Of a DNA stretch of 64,000 nt, positions 1-10,560 are shown piece after piece. Origin of the DNA: Plasmodium malariae (lineage: Eukaryota > Apicomplexa > Aconoidasida > Haemosporida > Plasmodiidae); assembly GCF_900090045.1 (NCBI RefSeq), contig NC_041782.1, positions 1,299,001 through 1,363,000 of the forward strand, in the 5' to 3' direction. Below the pieces are notes generated by a model that saw nothing but the letters and a program-made list of their open reading frames with translations, was not told where the DNA came from and did no database searches. Both the position numbers and the translations under genes were made by a program. The stretch's first letter is position 1; every line of letters starts with the position of its first letter.

Positions 1-55
1 TTTCAACCAAAGTCATTCCATCGCTAACTCTACACAGTAGTACCACATCGCACAT
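1..55 (-). CDS. SEC22: SEC22-like R-SNARE, first exon only (cut by window edge)
   Basis: An ATG at 55-53 on the minus strand opens a frame that runs to the window edge and encodes 18 residues beginning MCDVVLLCRVSDGMTLVE. This matches the start of the longin domain of SEC22 family R-SNAREs (a hydrophobic strand, then R-V-x-D-G-x-x-L). SEC22 proteins act in vesicle fusion between ER and Golgi. Only the very N-terminus is visible, so the SNARE motif and C-terminal membrane anchor cannot be checked. Position supports the call, because the next gene is PP1 inhibitor-2, which I remember as the neighbour of SEC22 on P. falciparum chromosome 3. The codons are less A+T rich than the flanking DNA. Confidence 0.75.
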   Translation of the reverse strand, partial: MCDVVLLCRVSDGMTLVE

Positions 56-2320
56 TTTATTTTATTTTATTTATACTTTTCATAAAAACATTAATAAGTA
101 TATAAAATATCTTTTAAAAAAAATTTTCTTATATATTATTTAGATTTTATTAATTTTTCTCATAACATATATTCAAAATTCATAAAACAAAACGAAAAAA
201 AAGGAAAACATTGAAAAAATGGCTAATAATTTGTTGTATCGAAAATGTACATTCAAAAAAAGATTTTTGCAAATGTATTTTCTTTCCTTTCTCTTCATTA
301 CGTGCTACGCATATGTAAGTGTACGTATGTACGTATAATATATGAACATTTGTGTATACGTGTTCATATGTATGATCGTAGAAGTACATAAACATGTATG
401 GGTATAAGGGATTCACTGCAACATATATAAAAAAGAACAATTATATAAAAACATAAAAAGAATAAGCTTAAATAATTTTTTTCAAAAAGGGTTTGAAAAA
501 ATATTTATTTTCTTTTAATTGTGCTCTTACATTAAAAAATAAAAAAAAAAATTAAGGAAATATAAACATTTTACTTTTTACTGTTGGAAATTCTAAAATT
601 AAAGAAAAAGAAAAAGAAAATAATTATGCAATAAAGTGAAAAAAACAAAGCTAAGTTTTTGCGTATCACCACACGTAAACATTATGTATATGCATATATA
701 TATATATATATATAATATATATATATATAACTCATACATATACGTACATAATCAAAAGCTCCTGTATTCGTATATTGTTCCCTATTCCTTGATTTATTCT
801 TTTTTTAAAAATTTAAATATACGTACATATATATATATATATTCCTCTTCGAATATTTAAAAAAAGACTGTAAAAGGATTTTTTTTTTTTAAATAATTTA
901 TTTCATTTGCAAAATGAAGAATTTATATGGCTTATGGAAAATGATGACGAGTTTATTTTATTTAACTATTTTATTTTATGTAACTTTATTTTATTTTATT
1001 TTATTTTTTGTATTTCCGAGCAGCCTGTAAGTTGTGGCAAATAATAAAAATGAAATAATAAATTAGTGAGATGTTAAAGGCAGAAGTGCGCAACCCTTAA
1101 ACCAAAATAATTTGAACAATAAGAAAAGTATATATCATTTTACGTATACATATTATTTACATTTAATTAAAATAAAAAACAATAAGTTGAAGTGAATGAA
1201 TGAAAATAGAAAAAAAAAAAGAAAAAGCGCGTGAGTTGTACGAAATTTTTATAAAAAAAAGTTAACAACAAAGACAAAAATGAATACATAGTACAGAGTT
1301 GTATGTATGTATGTACGTCTGTATTTATGTATATATAAGACTCATCGCGGGAAGATGTTCCATACACGCGCATAGGTGCGATATACTTAAGTTATATGCA
1401 CAAAATTTGGATGATGGTTTTGACCCATATCCATTGTTATTTACCTGTTGACATGTACTTGTTGGCACAATTGAAAAAAAATAAGAAAATATCTTTCAGT
1501 ATAAAACGATGAATATTTTTAGTAACAGTACACATAATAACGTACATCCATATGCACATGTAGCGTTATTATATGTTCTGTCCTTTTCATCCATATGTTT
1601 TTTCATATTGAACATATATGCTAGTTGTAACTCCGTATATAAAAGGCATTTATAATAGTATGCGCATTATTACAAATATGTTTATGTGTATTAGCAACTT
1701 AATTATTTTCCCCCATAACATTTAGAAAAAGAACTACGAATAATTTTTGCGAACATTTATTTGTTTATGGTAACACTGGTATTTATTCACCGTTATGTAC
1801 AAAATAATTATCCATTTAAAATTTTAATTTTTTAAAGATGTTTTTTATTTTCACTTTTTTTAGTTTAAAAAATGGAAGGAAAAAATTGCATATATTGAAC
1901 ATATTGAACATTGAACATATTGAACATTGAACATATTGAACATTGAACATTGAACATATTGAACAAGTTTAATAAATTGAAAAAATAATAAAGTTTACTG
2001 TGTTAAAAAATTAAAAAAAATTTACAGCTACGGGGTATCACTGTCTGAACGTACATTGCGCGCTTCTTATAAAAGTGTGCGTGAACATTGTCAAATTATG
2101 GGGGAAATTCTTTGTTTGTATTACATGCATATATATGTACATGCCCATATGATGCATTTAACGATACAACTACTAAATAGTTTTTCAAATTTTTTTCTTT
2201 ATAAAATGAATATAAGCCCACTTAACTAATAATGTATGGCACATTAAATTGTTCTGTTTTATGAATAAAAAAAAAAAAAAATGTTTTCTTATTTTTATAA
2301 GCAAAGAAATGTGCCTAATA
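56..2320. other. Intergenic, SEC22 5' side to PP1 inhibitor-2 3' side
   Basis: This is A+T-rich non-coding DNA holding the presumed SEC22 promoter and the I2 3' end. It contains (TA)n runs near 690-730 and 820-840, ATTTT pentamer runs near 55-75 and 960-1010, and the ATTGAAC array at 1893-1966. A short plus-strand frame at 914-1027 (starting MKNLYGLWKMMTSLF) is mostly translated ATTTT repeat. It ends at a GTAAGT that could be a splice donor, but no partner exon was found. Confidence 0.6.
1893..1966. repeat. Tandem ATTGAAC / ATTGAACAT array
   Basis: About nine copies of a 7-9 bp unit built on ATTGAAC, alternating with a two-base AT spacer. It lies in the intergenic stretch between SEC22 and the inhibitor-2 gene. 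Confidence 0.85.
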
Positions 2321-3333
2321 TTACTCTTCGGATTCTTGAACGTTGCTGTTATCATAATTCGAGTCGTTATCATCTAACTTGTATTCTTCATCAATTTCGT
2401 CAAAGGTTCCTGATTTTCTGTTTAACAAAAAAAAAAAAAAAAAAGAAAAAATAACAATCAGGGATATAACGAAATGACGAAATGGCGAAATGACAAAATG
2501 ATAAAACATTAGAATGATGAAGTAAAAAAATGATGAAGTAGAAAAATGACGAAGTGACAAAATGACGAAATGACGAAATGACAAAATGACGAAATGACGA
2601 AATGACGAAATGACGAAATGACAAAATGACGAAATGACAAAATGACGAAATAACAAAATAATGGAATATTCTTCCTATACACGCATGTACCATATATACA
2701 CATATATAAGCACATGCGCACATGCACATGTACGAGTGACTACATTTTTTTGTTCGAAATCAAATTTTAATATAACCTCAACTTTTGTAACATCTTATAT
2801 TCGTTGTAATGCTTTTTCCTCTTCTCCTTGAAATCAATATTAGATGAACCTTTACTATCTTGTCTTTCTACCAATTGGTTTAGCTTATTTATTAAATCGT
2901 CAGCAATGTCACTCTTCCGAAATAAAAAATTGCAATGAAAAAAAAAATATTACTACATTGTGTAAACTTTCAAACGAGGTTTATTAATAGCATGATGATC
3001 CATCGTAAGGTCGTTCATCATGCAGAAGAAAATATGGAAGAGGGGGGGAAGAAAAAAAAGGAAAAATAAAAAAAAACAAAATAATATAACAAGATAAAGT
3101 AATATAATAAAATAAAGCAATATAACAAAGATACACCGTTCCAGGATCAATATTAATAAAAATATGATACTTTGAATTATAACGAAAATTATATTAACGT
3201 GGTCCATTTTTTTTACCTGCCCTTCAACATTTCCCCCTTTTGAGTCTCCATATTTCGAGGCTTCATCTTCAGAAGCGCTGTCCTGCATGAAAATTGGTCG
3301 TTTGAAGGTAAGGAAAAAAAAAGTACATACATG

Positions 3334-3402
<69 letters not shown>

Positions 3403-3701
3403 GTATACACATAAACATATATGGACGGTAATGATATAATGAACAATTTTGGCGCTCTTTGTTCTTGCGTGGTCATAAACACTCAACTTGCTACAATGCA
3501 TATACTCATGAACATTCATGTGTATTATATATATATGTTCCTATTTACACAAATAAACAAGTCGCTAATTTCTATACGTCCTACCATTAAAATAAAATTG
3601 AATGGGGTATTTGGTTCTAAAATTTTCATCCTTGAACCTCTTTCTTTGTCTTGTTCATTTATCGTCACTTCATCCCATGATATAGTTTTTTTTCTGTACA
3701 T
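2321..3701 (-). CDS. I2: Protein phosphatase 1 inhibitor-2 (4 exons, 138 aa model)
   Basis: Exons are 3585-3701, 3217-3282, 2777-2913 and 2321-2417, joined in phase at GT..AG ends. The protein binds and regulates PP1. Two hallmarks of inhibitor-2 are visible. The KTISW docking motif is at residues 5-9, followed by MKILEPNTPF, matching the family's MKIDEPSTPY. KRKKHYNEYK is at residues 92-101, where HYNE is the motif that reaches the PP1 active site. The tail is acidic (DEIDEEYKLDDND, ending ESEE), as in other inhibitor-2 proteins. Length is close to the about 144 residues I remember for the P. falciparum protein. The start is uncertain: ATG 3701-3699 is the first in frame, but TACAG at 3698-3694 with a T-rich tract upstream could be a splice acceptor, so a few N-terminal residues may lie on an unseen exon. 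Two introns carry repeat arrays. Confidence 0.9.
2470..2660. repeat. 8-bp minisatellite (AAATGACG/AAATGACA) in last I2 intron
   Basis: An octamer array with about 20 degenerate copies of AAATGACG, AAATGACA and AAATGGCG. It fills much of the 2418-2776 intron of the inhibitor-2 gene. Apparent His/Phe/Ser-rich open frames here are translations of the repeat, not genes. Confidence 0.9.
3339..3398. repeat. (TA)n microsatellite in first I2 intron
   Basis: An uninterrupted AT dinucleotide run of roughly 60 bp inside the 3283-3584 intron. Confidence 0.9.
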
Positions 3702-4400
3702 ATCAGGCAAATATTATTAAAAAAGGAAGGACAATAAAAAAAAAAAAAAAAAAAAAAATGGTATCAAAAATATATAAAATGAATTATACATCCATAAAAA
3801 AGAGTGAATATAAACAATAAACAGGTTAATATTATGCAGGTTACGTATTTATACATGCGTACACACATATATACATACATACACACATACACATAACTGT
3901 AATTATACTCATTACTTCATATAACATATGCACTACTAAATGTTTAATAATTCGTTCACGTATTGAAAAAACTTTGTTATCACTTTTCGCATTTACACAT
4001 ATGCACGAATAATGCACATTTGTATGTATATACTTGTACACACATATATATATAATTATTTCTTCTTTTTCGCTTTATTTTTCGCTATCTTTTTTTATTA
4101 CGTGACTGATTTATCAATTTTTTTTTTCATCCTTTGTCTTATTGTTCATATTTTCTCTGTATATATAGCGCATATACATTTTAACAAAACACTACAGAGT
4201 TTGTTATATTATTTTATGCATAGGAAATATTCAAAAATTATTCTTCGAAATAATGTCTACATACATAATATAACACAAGAATACACAAACGTAATGAAAT
4301 AAAAACGTGAGAGCCTAGTGAGGTGACGCTCGAGCTATATAAAAAAAATGTAAGCGCAGCAGAATGTAAGAACGTGGAAAATAAAAGAATATAAAAATAT

Positions 4401-4575
4401 AACACTATAACAGTATAACCGTATTACAGAATAACAGTATTACCGTATAACAGTATTACATTATTACACTATTACATTATTACACTATTACATTATTACA
4501 CTATTACATTATTACACTATTACATTATTACACTATTACATTATTACACTATTACAGTATAACAATATAGCAATA
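4401..4575. repeat. Tandem array ATTACATT-ATTACACT (16-bp double unit)
   Basis: Alternating octamers ATTACATT and ATTACACT give a 16-bp higher-order unit, flanked by degenerate ATAACAGT copies on both sides. Confidence 0.9.
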
Positions 4576-4802
4576 TAGCAATAATAGAATGTAATATTAT
4601 AACAAATGGATAAACATCAGAAATGTTTTCTTTAAATAAATTTTATAAAAACGTGAGATTTTTTTTTAAATAGCTTCTCAGCTCTCAAATTTGCAGTTAA
4701 ATTTTAACGCGCTTATACGTACTTGCAAAAAGAAAAAGAAAAAAAAAAAAAAAAAAGAGAAAATGTGACATAATTATTTTTCGTAGTATTTTCATTACAT
4801 AA

Positions 4803-4876
<74 letters not shown>

Positions 4877-5121
4877 CTTGTTAATTTTATGTTGATTCCT
4901 TTTTTTTTATTTATATTTAAACTATTTATACTTTATTCTTATATATTATAATATTTTTTATTTTTCGTGCTTCATTTTGATACCTTTTTTTTTTTTTTTT
5001 TTTAATTCTTTAAAAATGAATAGATAATTATTAGCTCCATAGGAAAGAATTTTAAGTGAAAACAAGAAGAAACAAAGAAAAAAATCGGCTAACATTTTTT
5101 TAACCATTTTTAAGAATCTCA

Positions 5122-5220
5122 CCATATATATATAATATATATATATAATGAATGTATATATATTAGTGTATATATAATATATATATATAATGAATGTATA
5201 TATATTAGTGTATATATAAT
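5122..5220. repeat. Tandem duplication of about 45 bp
   Basis: Two nearly identical copies of a block holding TATAATGAATGTATATATAT followed by TAGTGTATATATAAT lie head to tail. Confidence 0.8.
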
Positions 5221-5382
5221 ATATGTATATATAATATGTGTATGTATAATATGTGTAGATTTATGATATGTGTGTATGTATATATATGTGCGTATATGTA
5301 ATATATTTGTGTATATATATAATATGGGTGTGTATATATTATTGTGTATATATTATTGTGTATATATAATATATGTGTATTT

Positions 5383-5430
5383 AAAATATGTGTATTTAAA
5401 ATATGTGTATTTAAAATATGTGTATATATA
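5383..5430. repeat. 15-bp tandem repeat (ATGTGTATTTAAAAT)
   Basis: About three copies of a 15-bp unit with a further degenerate copy upstream. The unit length is a multiple of three, so it creates spurious open frames. Confidence 0.8.
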
Positions 5431-6361
5431 TTTATACATATCTGCATTATAAGTAACGCTAAGCTTTACATTTTAAGACACTTTCCATATCCCCCCATTT
5501 ACTCATATGTATATTAAATAAATACGTATACAGTTAAAAGAATATGTAAACATGTGTAGATAATTTCCAACTTTTTATTTCATCCTCTTTGCAAAAACAT
5601 CATATCTTATCAAGTCGTATTATACGCATATATGTAAATAGGGGGCATGTGTCATTTCTTTGTAATACTATGTATTCATATGTCTTATTATTGCGAACGA
5701 ACTAATAATTTTTATTCTAATTTTTTTTTTTTTTTTTAAATAAGGCCTTTTGTAACATATGTGTATACATTTTCTACGTTTTATGATAATTTAAAATTTT
5801 GAGCATTTGAATTATATGTATGAATATAAGAATTTTTATGGATGTTGTAATTTTGCTGAGTATTTGAAGTTTTTTTTTTTTTTTCTTTACAACCTTTTTG
5901 CGAGGTTTAATAGGTATATATAAATGGAAGGGAAAAGAAAAAGCTTAATCGAAAGCATATGCAAGTATGTATATATATGCGTTTGTATGTATCCATGTAT
6001 CTAAGTATATATATGTGTGCGCGTAATTTCGTAATAATATGCTAACCAAAAAACACCTTTGAAAAATAAGTGAATAAGATCGCTTAATTATGTATTTTGC
6101 TACTCTGCGTGTTATTTTGTTTTTCAAAAATTGGCACATGGACATATTATTTTAAAAAAAAAAAAGAACAGTACCACACAGAATATAACATTCACATCTA
6201 CATTTAAAAATAAAAAATACAACAAAATTTGTTTATAAGTGTCTTTATAAATCTTTTTATACATTTTTTTTACATTTTTATGAATAGAAGAATTATATAT
6301 ACAAGGAATGACCTTGCATAAATGTGGTATGAACTTTTTTGAGCCGTGAAATCATTGTAAC

Positions 6362-7310
6362 ATGATAACGAATAATAATTTATCTTTTTTAAAAACAAAA
6401 ATATTGGATGTAGAGTATGTATGCTTCTATCCTCATTCATTTATTCTTTCGTTCCTTCACCGTTCTTCTTTTTTATTTATTCTTTTTTTATCGATGCGCA
6501 AGATTTGAATGACGAATTATTTTATAGGCAATTTATGTGTAAGACTATAACCGCTCGTTCTTTTCCTTGTTCTTATCTTTGTTCCTATCTTTGTTCTTTG
6601 TTCTTTTTCTTGTTCTTTTTTTTTTCCTTTTCTTTTTCTTTTTTATATCTATGCTGTCATAAAAAATGTGCACCAGAAATATAGAGCTCAATTTTGCACG
6701 CTTTTCTTTTTTTTTTTTAAATAAAACATTTAAAAAGAAAAATGGCATATTCCTATGATTCAGATGCAGGTACATTTCAACAATTTCCCATATATTGACT
6801 TTTATTCATTTTTTTTTATTAAAAATAATATATCAAAAAGGGCAATTTACGAAATTAGTTATGCCTATATTATTATAACATGCGTTTCGAAAGTGATAAG
6901 GGATAACAAAGCCAAAATGAGTTCAACTTTCATTATTTTTAACAATGACTCGATGTTATTTATTCTATTATGTATAAATTTGACATATTATGCACATATA
7001 TATAAGTATTAGTGCATAAGTAAAAATATATATATTCGTTTAAGAATATATATACCCAAGTGTAACAGGATAAAAAGGGCGTAATCGCAATTTCTTGTAC
7101 ACTTTACAGTCTGCAAGTTTTGCTTAGGAATATGTAGGTTTCCTTCTTTTTTTTTTTTTTTTAATTTAAAGTACATTTTTGCTTGAATAAGCTTTATGTA
7201 ATTAGTATAGTTCATATATACGTTTATTGAAAGGTATTCATTTTTTTTTTTTTTTTTTCCAGAAAACATTTTTCGTTATACTTTTTTTTTTTTTTCTTAA
7301 TTTGATATAA
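6362..7310 (+). other. Exon-like fragments, possible unassigned small split gene
   Basis: Several plus-strand pieces have both coding-like codons and splice-like ends, but I could not join them into one phase-consistent gene. They are 6362-6418 (ATG, encoding MITNNNLSFLKTKILDVEY, then donor GTATGC); 6503-6538 (after CAAG, encoding LNDELFYRQFM, then donor GTAAGA); and 7110-7133, 7172-7197 and 7263-7310. The last three join in phase and would encode CKFCLGI-L-HFCLNKLY plus a Phe-rich end. The Cys-x2-Cys pattern recalls small zinc proteins, but no family is recognised. Chance remains a real alternative in DNA this A+T rich. Confidence 0.2.
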
Positions 7311-7550
7311 CAAAAGTAATTTTACTATCATATGTAAGCAATGCGGTGTAGTATTTTTTATTTTGTGCAAAGTTTACCATTTTTTTTTTTTTTTTATGAA
7401 TTTAATTAAAAAGATAATTTAGTAACTATTGGTTAGGAGTATATATACAAGTGTATAAGTTCGTTAATAAGTGCCCAGCAAAAAGTACATATGGAAATCT
7501 AGGAAATATACGAGTATACACAATTATTCATACGTACTGCGGAAAGGGCT

Positions 7551-7589
<39 letters not shown>

Positions 7590-7722
7590 GTATATATATG
7601 CATGTATACACATGTATATATGTGTGTGCACCATTAATAAGTAAAAAGTACAAGTACAGGCAACGTACAAACGTGCGCAAAGGCATTTGTATATATATAC
7701 AGAAAGAATCACGTAAGGAACT

Positions 7723-8589
7723 ATGGCAAAGAAAGAACTAGTGGACGCTGGCTGCTTTATTTCACAGATGAACGAGTTATTATTAATAGACCCCTTATAT
7801 ATAAATGACGCCATAACTAACTATTTTAATAATTCTATAAATGATAAAAAGGCATTATTGCCAAAAGAGTCTTTGAATGGTATTTATTTCCGAAATGCAA
7901 AGGCAGGTTTATGGTCATCCTTTGCAATTCGAGAGAATAATAAATGTTCTTATATTTCACCAGAAATGTATAAAAGTATGAAAGACTCAGGCATAGATAG
8001 AAATGATGAAAATGAAACGGTGTTATCATTTATTTGTTTTAACAATACGGAATTTATGCACGAATATTTAACCGTTGAAAAAATTAATGAGTTAAAATGG
8101 GAAATTTTAGGATCAAACAGTAATCACATAACAATAAATATGAATAAGGAACAAAATAAATATTCAAAGGATGATAAAAATGCTAGTAAGAAACAATTGG
8201 ACAAAGAAGAAATAGTTTCTTTAGAAAATTATTTTTCAAATATGTTAACAGTTGAGAGTGGGCAAGTTGGCTTGTTTTGTATCGAGTCCATAAAACATTG
8301 TGCAGATATGCTTCTTCAAAAATTTGGAAATAATGATATTAATAATGAGGAACAACTAGATAACCTCTTCAAACAGAATATGAACGACCTATATCCTTGG
8401 TATAATAAAATTTGTAATTTAACTTTATCATCATCTATTGCTATAATAGATTTTATTGATATGCCTATTGGAAGTGTTTGCATGTCTAGTGCAGATTGTG
8501 TAGTAAATTATTTATGTGAAGTTGTAAGGGATGAAGTAACGGATGAAGTGTGGGCAATAAGGGTTAACTTTTTAAATCCCTTAAAATAA
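7723..8589 (+). CDS. Conserved-looking protein of unknown function (288 aa)
   Basis: An uninterrupted 288-codon frame begins at an ATG after a purine-rich leader (AAGGAACT) and ends TAA at 8587-8589. Codon composition changes sharply from the flanking TA repeats, and the protein has balanced residues (MAKKELVDAGCF at the start, VWAIRVNFLNPLK at the end), so it is clearly a real gene. No signal peptide or membrane segment is evident. Residues about 145-170 form a Lys/Asn-rich low-complexity insert typical of Plasmodium. Several Cys lie in the second half (FCIESIKHCADML, GSVCMSSADCVVNYLCEVV). I do not recognise a family. It reads toward 10561 on the same strand and is divergent from I2. Confidence 0.87.
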   Translation: MAKKELVDAGCFISQMNELLLIDPLYINDAITNYFNNSINDKKALLPKESLNGIYFRNAKAGLWSSFAIRENNKCSYISPEMYKSMKDSGIDRNDENETVLSFICFNNTEFMHEYLTVEKINELKWEILGSNSNHITINMNKEQNKYSKDDKNASKKQLDKEEIVSLENYFSNMLTVESGQVGLFCIESIKHCADMLLQKFGNNDINNEEQLDNLFKQNMNDLYPWYNKICNLTLSSSIAIIDFIDMPIGSVCMSSADCVVNYLCEVVRDEVTDEVWAIRVNFLNPLK

Positions 8590-8658
8590 GGAGTCTTCTC
8601 CACCTGAGCTTTTTTTTTTTTTTTTTTTTATTAAAGAATTGAGCCTTTTTTGTAATAT

Positions 8659-8984
8659 ATGAAGTGCTGTGTGAAAGGAGCAGAAAAATGGATCAAGCAG
8701 AGGTGCACATTCATGTATGTATATGAGCGTATAACATTTTAACGGATGCATTATGAAGGTAAAAATACCTACCTGATGTGATTAGGAAAGAAAAGTTGAA
8801 AGAAATAAAATTTCTCCATTTATTTGAAGGCTTCATAATTGTAATATACCAGATAAAAGAAAAAGGTTCGTATCAATTGGCATATATGATAATATTTAAC
8901 CCCAATACCAGCTTAATAGTGTACCTAGTAAACATCGTGTTTACCGAAATTTTCCTTCTTAATTTTAGTCCCTTTCACTGGTAG
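8659..8984 (+). CDS. Possible small two-exon gene, hydrophobic 84-aa product
   Basis: ATG 8659 opens MKCCVKGAEKWIKQRCTF. A GTATGT donor at 8715 and an ATTAG acceptor at 8781-8785 join AT|G in phase. Exon 2 (8786-8984) reads KEKLKEIKFLHLFEGF, then two hydrophobic stretches, ending FLLNFSPFHW before TAG. Base composition of exon 2 is richer in G+C than the neighbouring non-coding DNA, and the frame stays open for 66 codons. Against it are a weak pyrimidine tract before the acceptor, no recognised homology, and a location 70 bp after the previous gene, where a 3' UTR is expected. Confidence 0.3.
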
Positions 8985-9006
8985 CTACATAACGTACCAA
9001 ATTGTA

Positions 9007-9073
<67 letters not shown>

Positions 9074-10560
9074 TTATAATATGAAAACGCCCCCGCATTT
9101 CATGTATTTTTTTGTTTATGTATATACATATTACATAAATATCACTATTTCTGTTTTTTTCGTTATTTGGAACATTTTGTTGTCTAATTCAAAAAATTAT
9201 TTTGTTTTAATTTGGGTAATTTAAAAAAAAAAAAAAAAAAAAAAAGCACGTGCATGCCCATTTTTTAATCTGTTATTTATTGATAATAACTGATTCATTA
9301 TTAATTATATCGCTATTTTGTATATAAAAAAAAAAAAAAAAAAAAAGACCTATATTTTTTTAAAAAGAGCCCTTGAGGAGCTTTAAGCCAAAATAGAAAA
9401 ACGAATTATCTTTTAAATATGCAGTTAATGCTTGTATAATGTGCACATATGTTTATACGTACATGTGTACATATATGTACAAATAGGTGCGTAAATGTAT
9501 GCACATATTTATATGTTCCTTTTAAATTGAAGAAACAACATTTGAATAAAAGTCATTTACTCCTTTTATCAAACTATCATAATTAAGAAATATGCCCTAA
9601 TTAAAATAAACAAGCAGAACGAATATATCCGTATTCTATTCTGTTCTTTAACTAAAAATTAATTGTGCTCACTGGTGATACATTTAATAACATGCTTTGC
9701 GGTAACATTCCATCGTCCATAATGTACTTAAAATTATGTGAGGTTCTTTTATATATATATGTATAAATATATGTATAAATATATGTACAAATATATGTAC
9801 AAATGTATGTACAAATGTATGTACAAATGTATGTACAAATATATGTACAAATGTATGTACAAATGTACGTACAAATATATGTACAAATGTATGTACAAAT
9901 ATATGTACAAATATTTGTATTTATGATTAAATCGGGTGAAGCATTTTTTTGGGGTTATATATTTATTCGTATATAAACGTACATACATAATACATGCATA
10001 AATAAATAGGTTGATACACATCTTCGCACTTCGGAAAATACTTGTACTGAACAGAATGCAGACACATGCGTGAAAAGGTGAGACATTTTTTTTTTTTTTT
10101 ACTTTTACTTCTCATGACAACACAGTAGCGTTTTAATTTTTTTTTTCTATCCGTTACTGCTGCTTGTCCTTTTTTTTTTTTTTTTTCTATTGAATTATAT
10201 TGGTTTGAAACTTTTATGTTACGTTTATGTAGTGTGCACTTTTTTTGTTCATATAAAATTTACTTATGATATTTTCATTGTCTTCCATTTTAACGTGAAC
10301 GACATGTTCCATATTTTATCCATCCTATACGTTGGTTTTTATTTCTTTGCTGTTCCTAATTTTTTTTTACTATTGTCAGATTGGAACTAACATTCACGCT
10401 CAGACTATAACAAACACGCGCTCTCAGATTATCATTAACATTCATGCTCATATTATCATTAAAATTCTTATATTTTAACCTTTTTTTTTTTTTTTTTCTC
10501 TTTTTTAAACGAGTAAATGTGAGAGGGCAAGAAAGCCACCTGGTGAGTAGTAAGTAAAAA
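8985..10560. other. Intergenic, repeats only
   Basis: This is the upstream region of the gene at 10561. It holds a (TA)n run at about 9008-9066, poly(A) runs near 9223-9245 and 9328-9345, the 12-bp array at 9759-9912 and poly(T) runs near 10088-10100, 10171-10187 and 10482-10497. I see no convincing exon. Confidence 0.6.
9759..9912. repeat. 12-bp minisatellite (ATGTACAAATAT/ATGTACAAATGT)
   Basis: About 12-13 copies of ATGTACAAATGT or ATGTACAAATAT in tandem, with the first copies reading ATGTATAAATAT. The 12-bp period produces Tyr/Met/Lys/Cys pseudo-frames on both strands. Confidence 0.92.

Larger units (their letters stand above)
3702..7722. other. 4-kb divergent intergenic region with repeats and exon-like fragments
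   Basis: This lies between the 5' ends of I2 (-) and the gene at 7723 (+). It holds long homopolymer runs (T about 4842-4876, A about 3737-3758), the 16-bp array at 4401-4575, a duplicated block of about 45 bp at 5122-5220, a 15-bp array at 5383-5430 and a (TA)n run at 7555-7588. The part 6362-7310 has several short pieces with good splice signals, listed separately. I see nothing else I can support. Confidence 0.6.

Noticed and set aside
914..1027. Plus-strand 38-residue hydrophobic frame starting MKNLYGLWKMMTSLF with a GTAAGT at its end
   Set aside because: Half of it is translated ATTTT repeat and no following exon was found.
3837..4302. Open frames on both strands upstream of the inhibitor-2 gene
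   Set aside because: They are built largely from TGTA/CATA microsatellite; no splice pair joins them in phase to the I2 exon.
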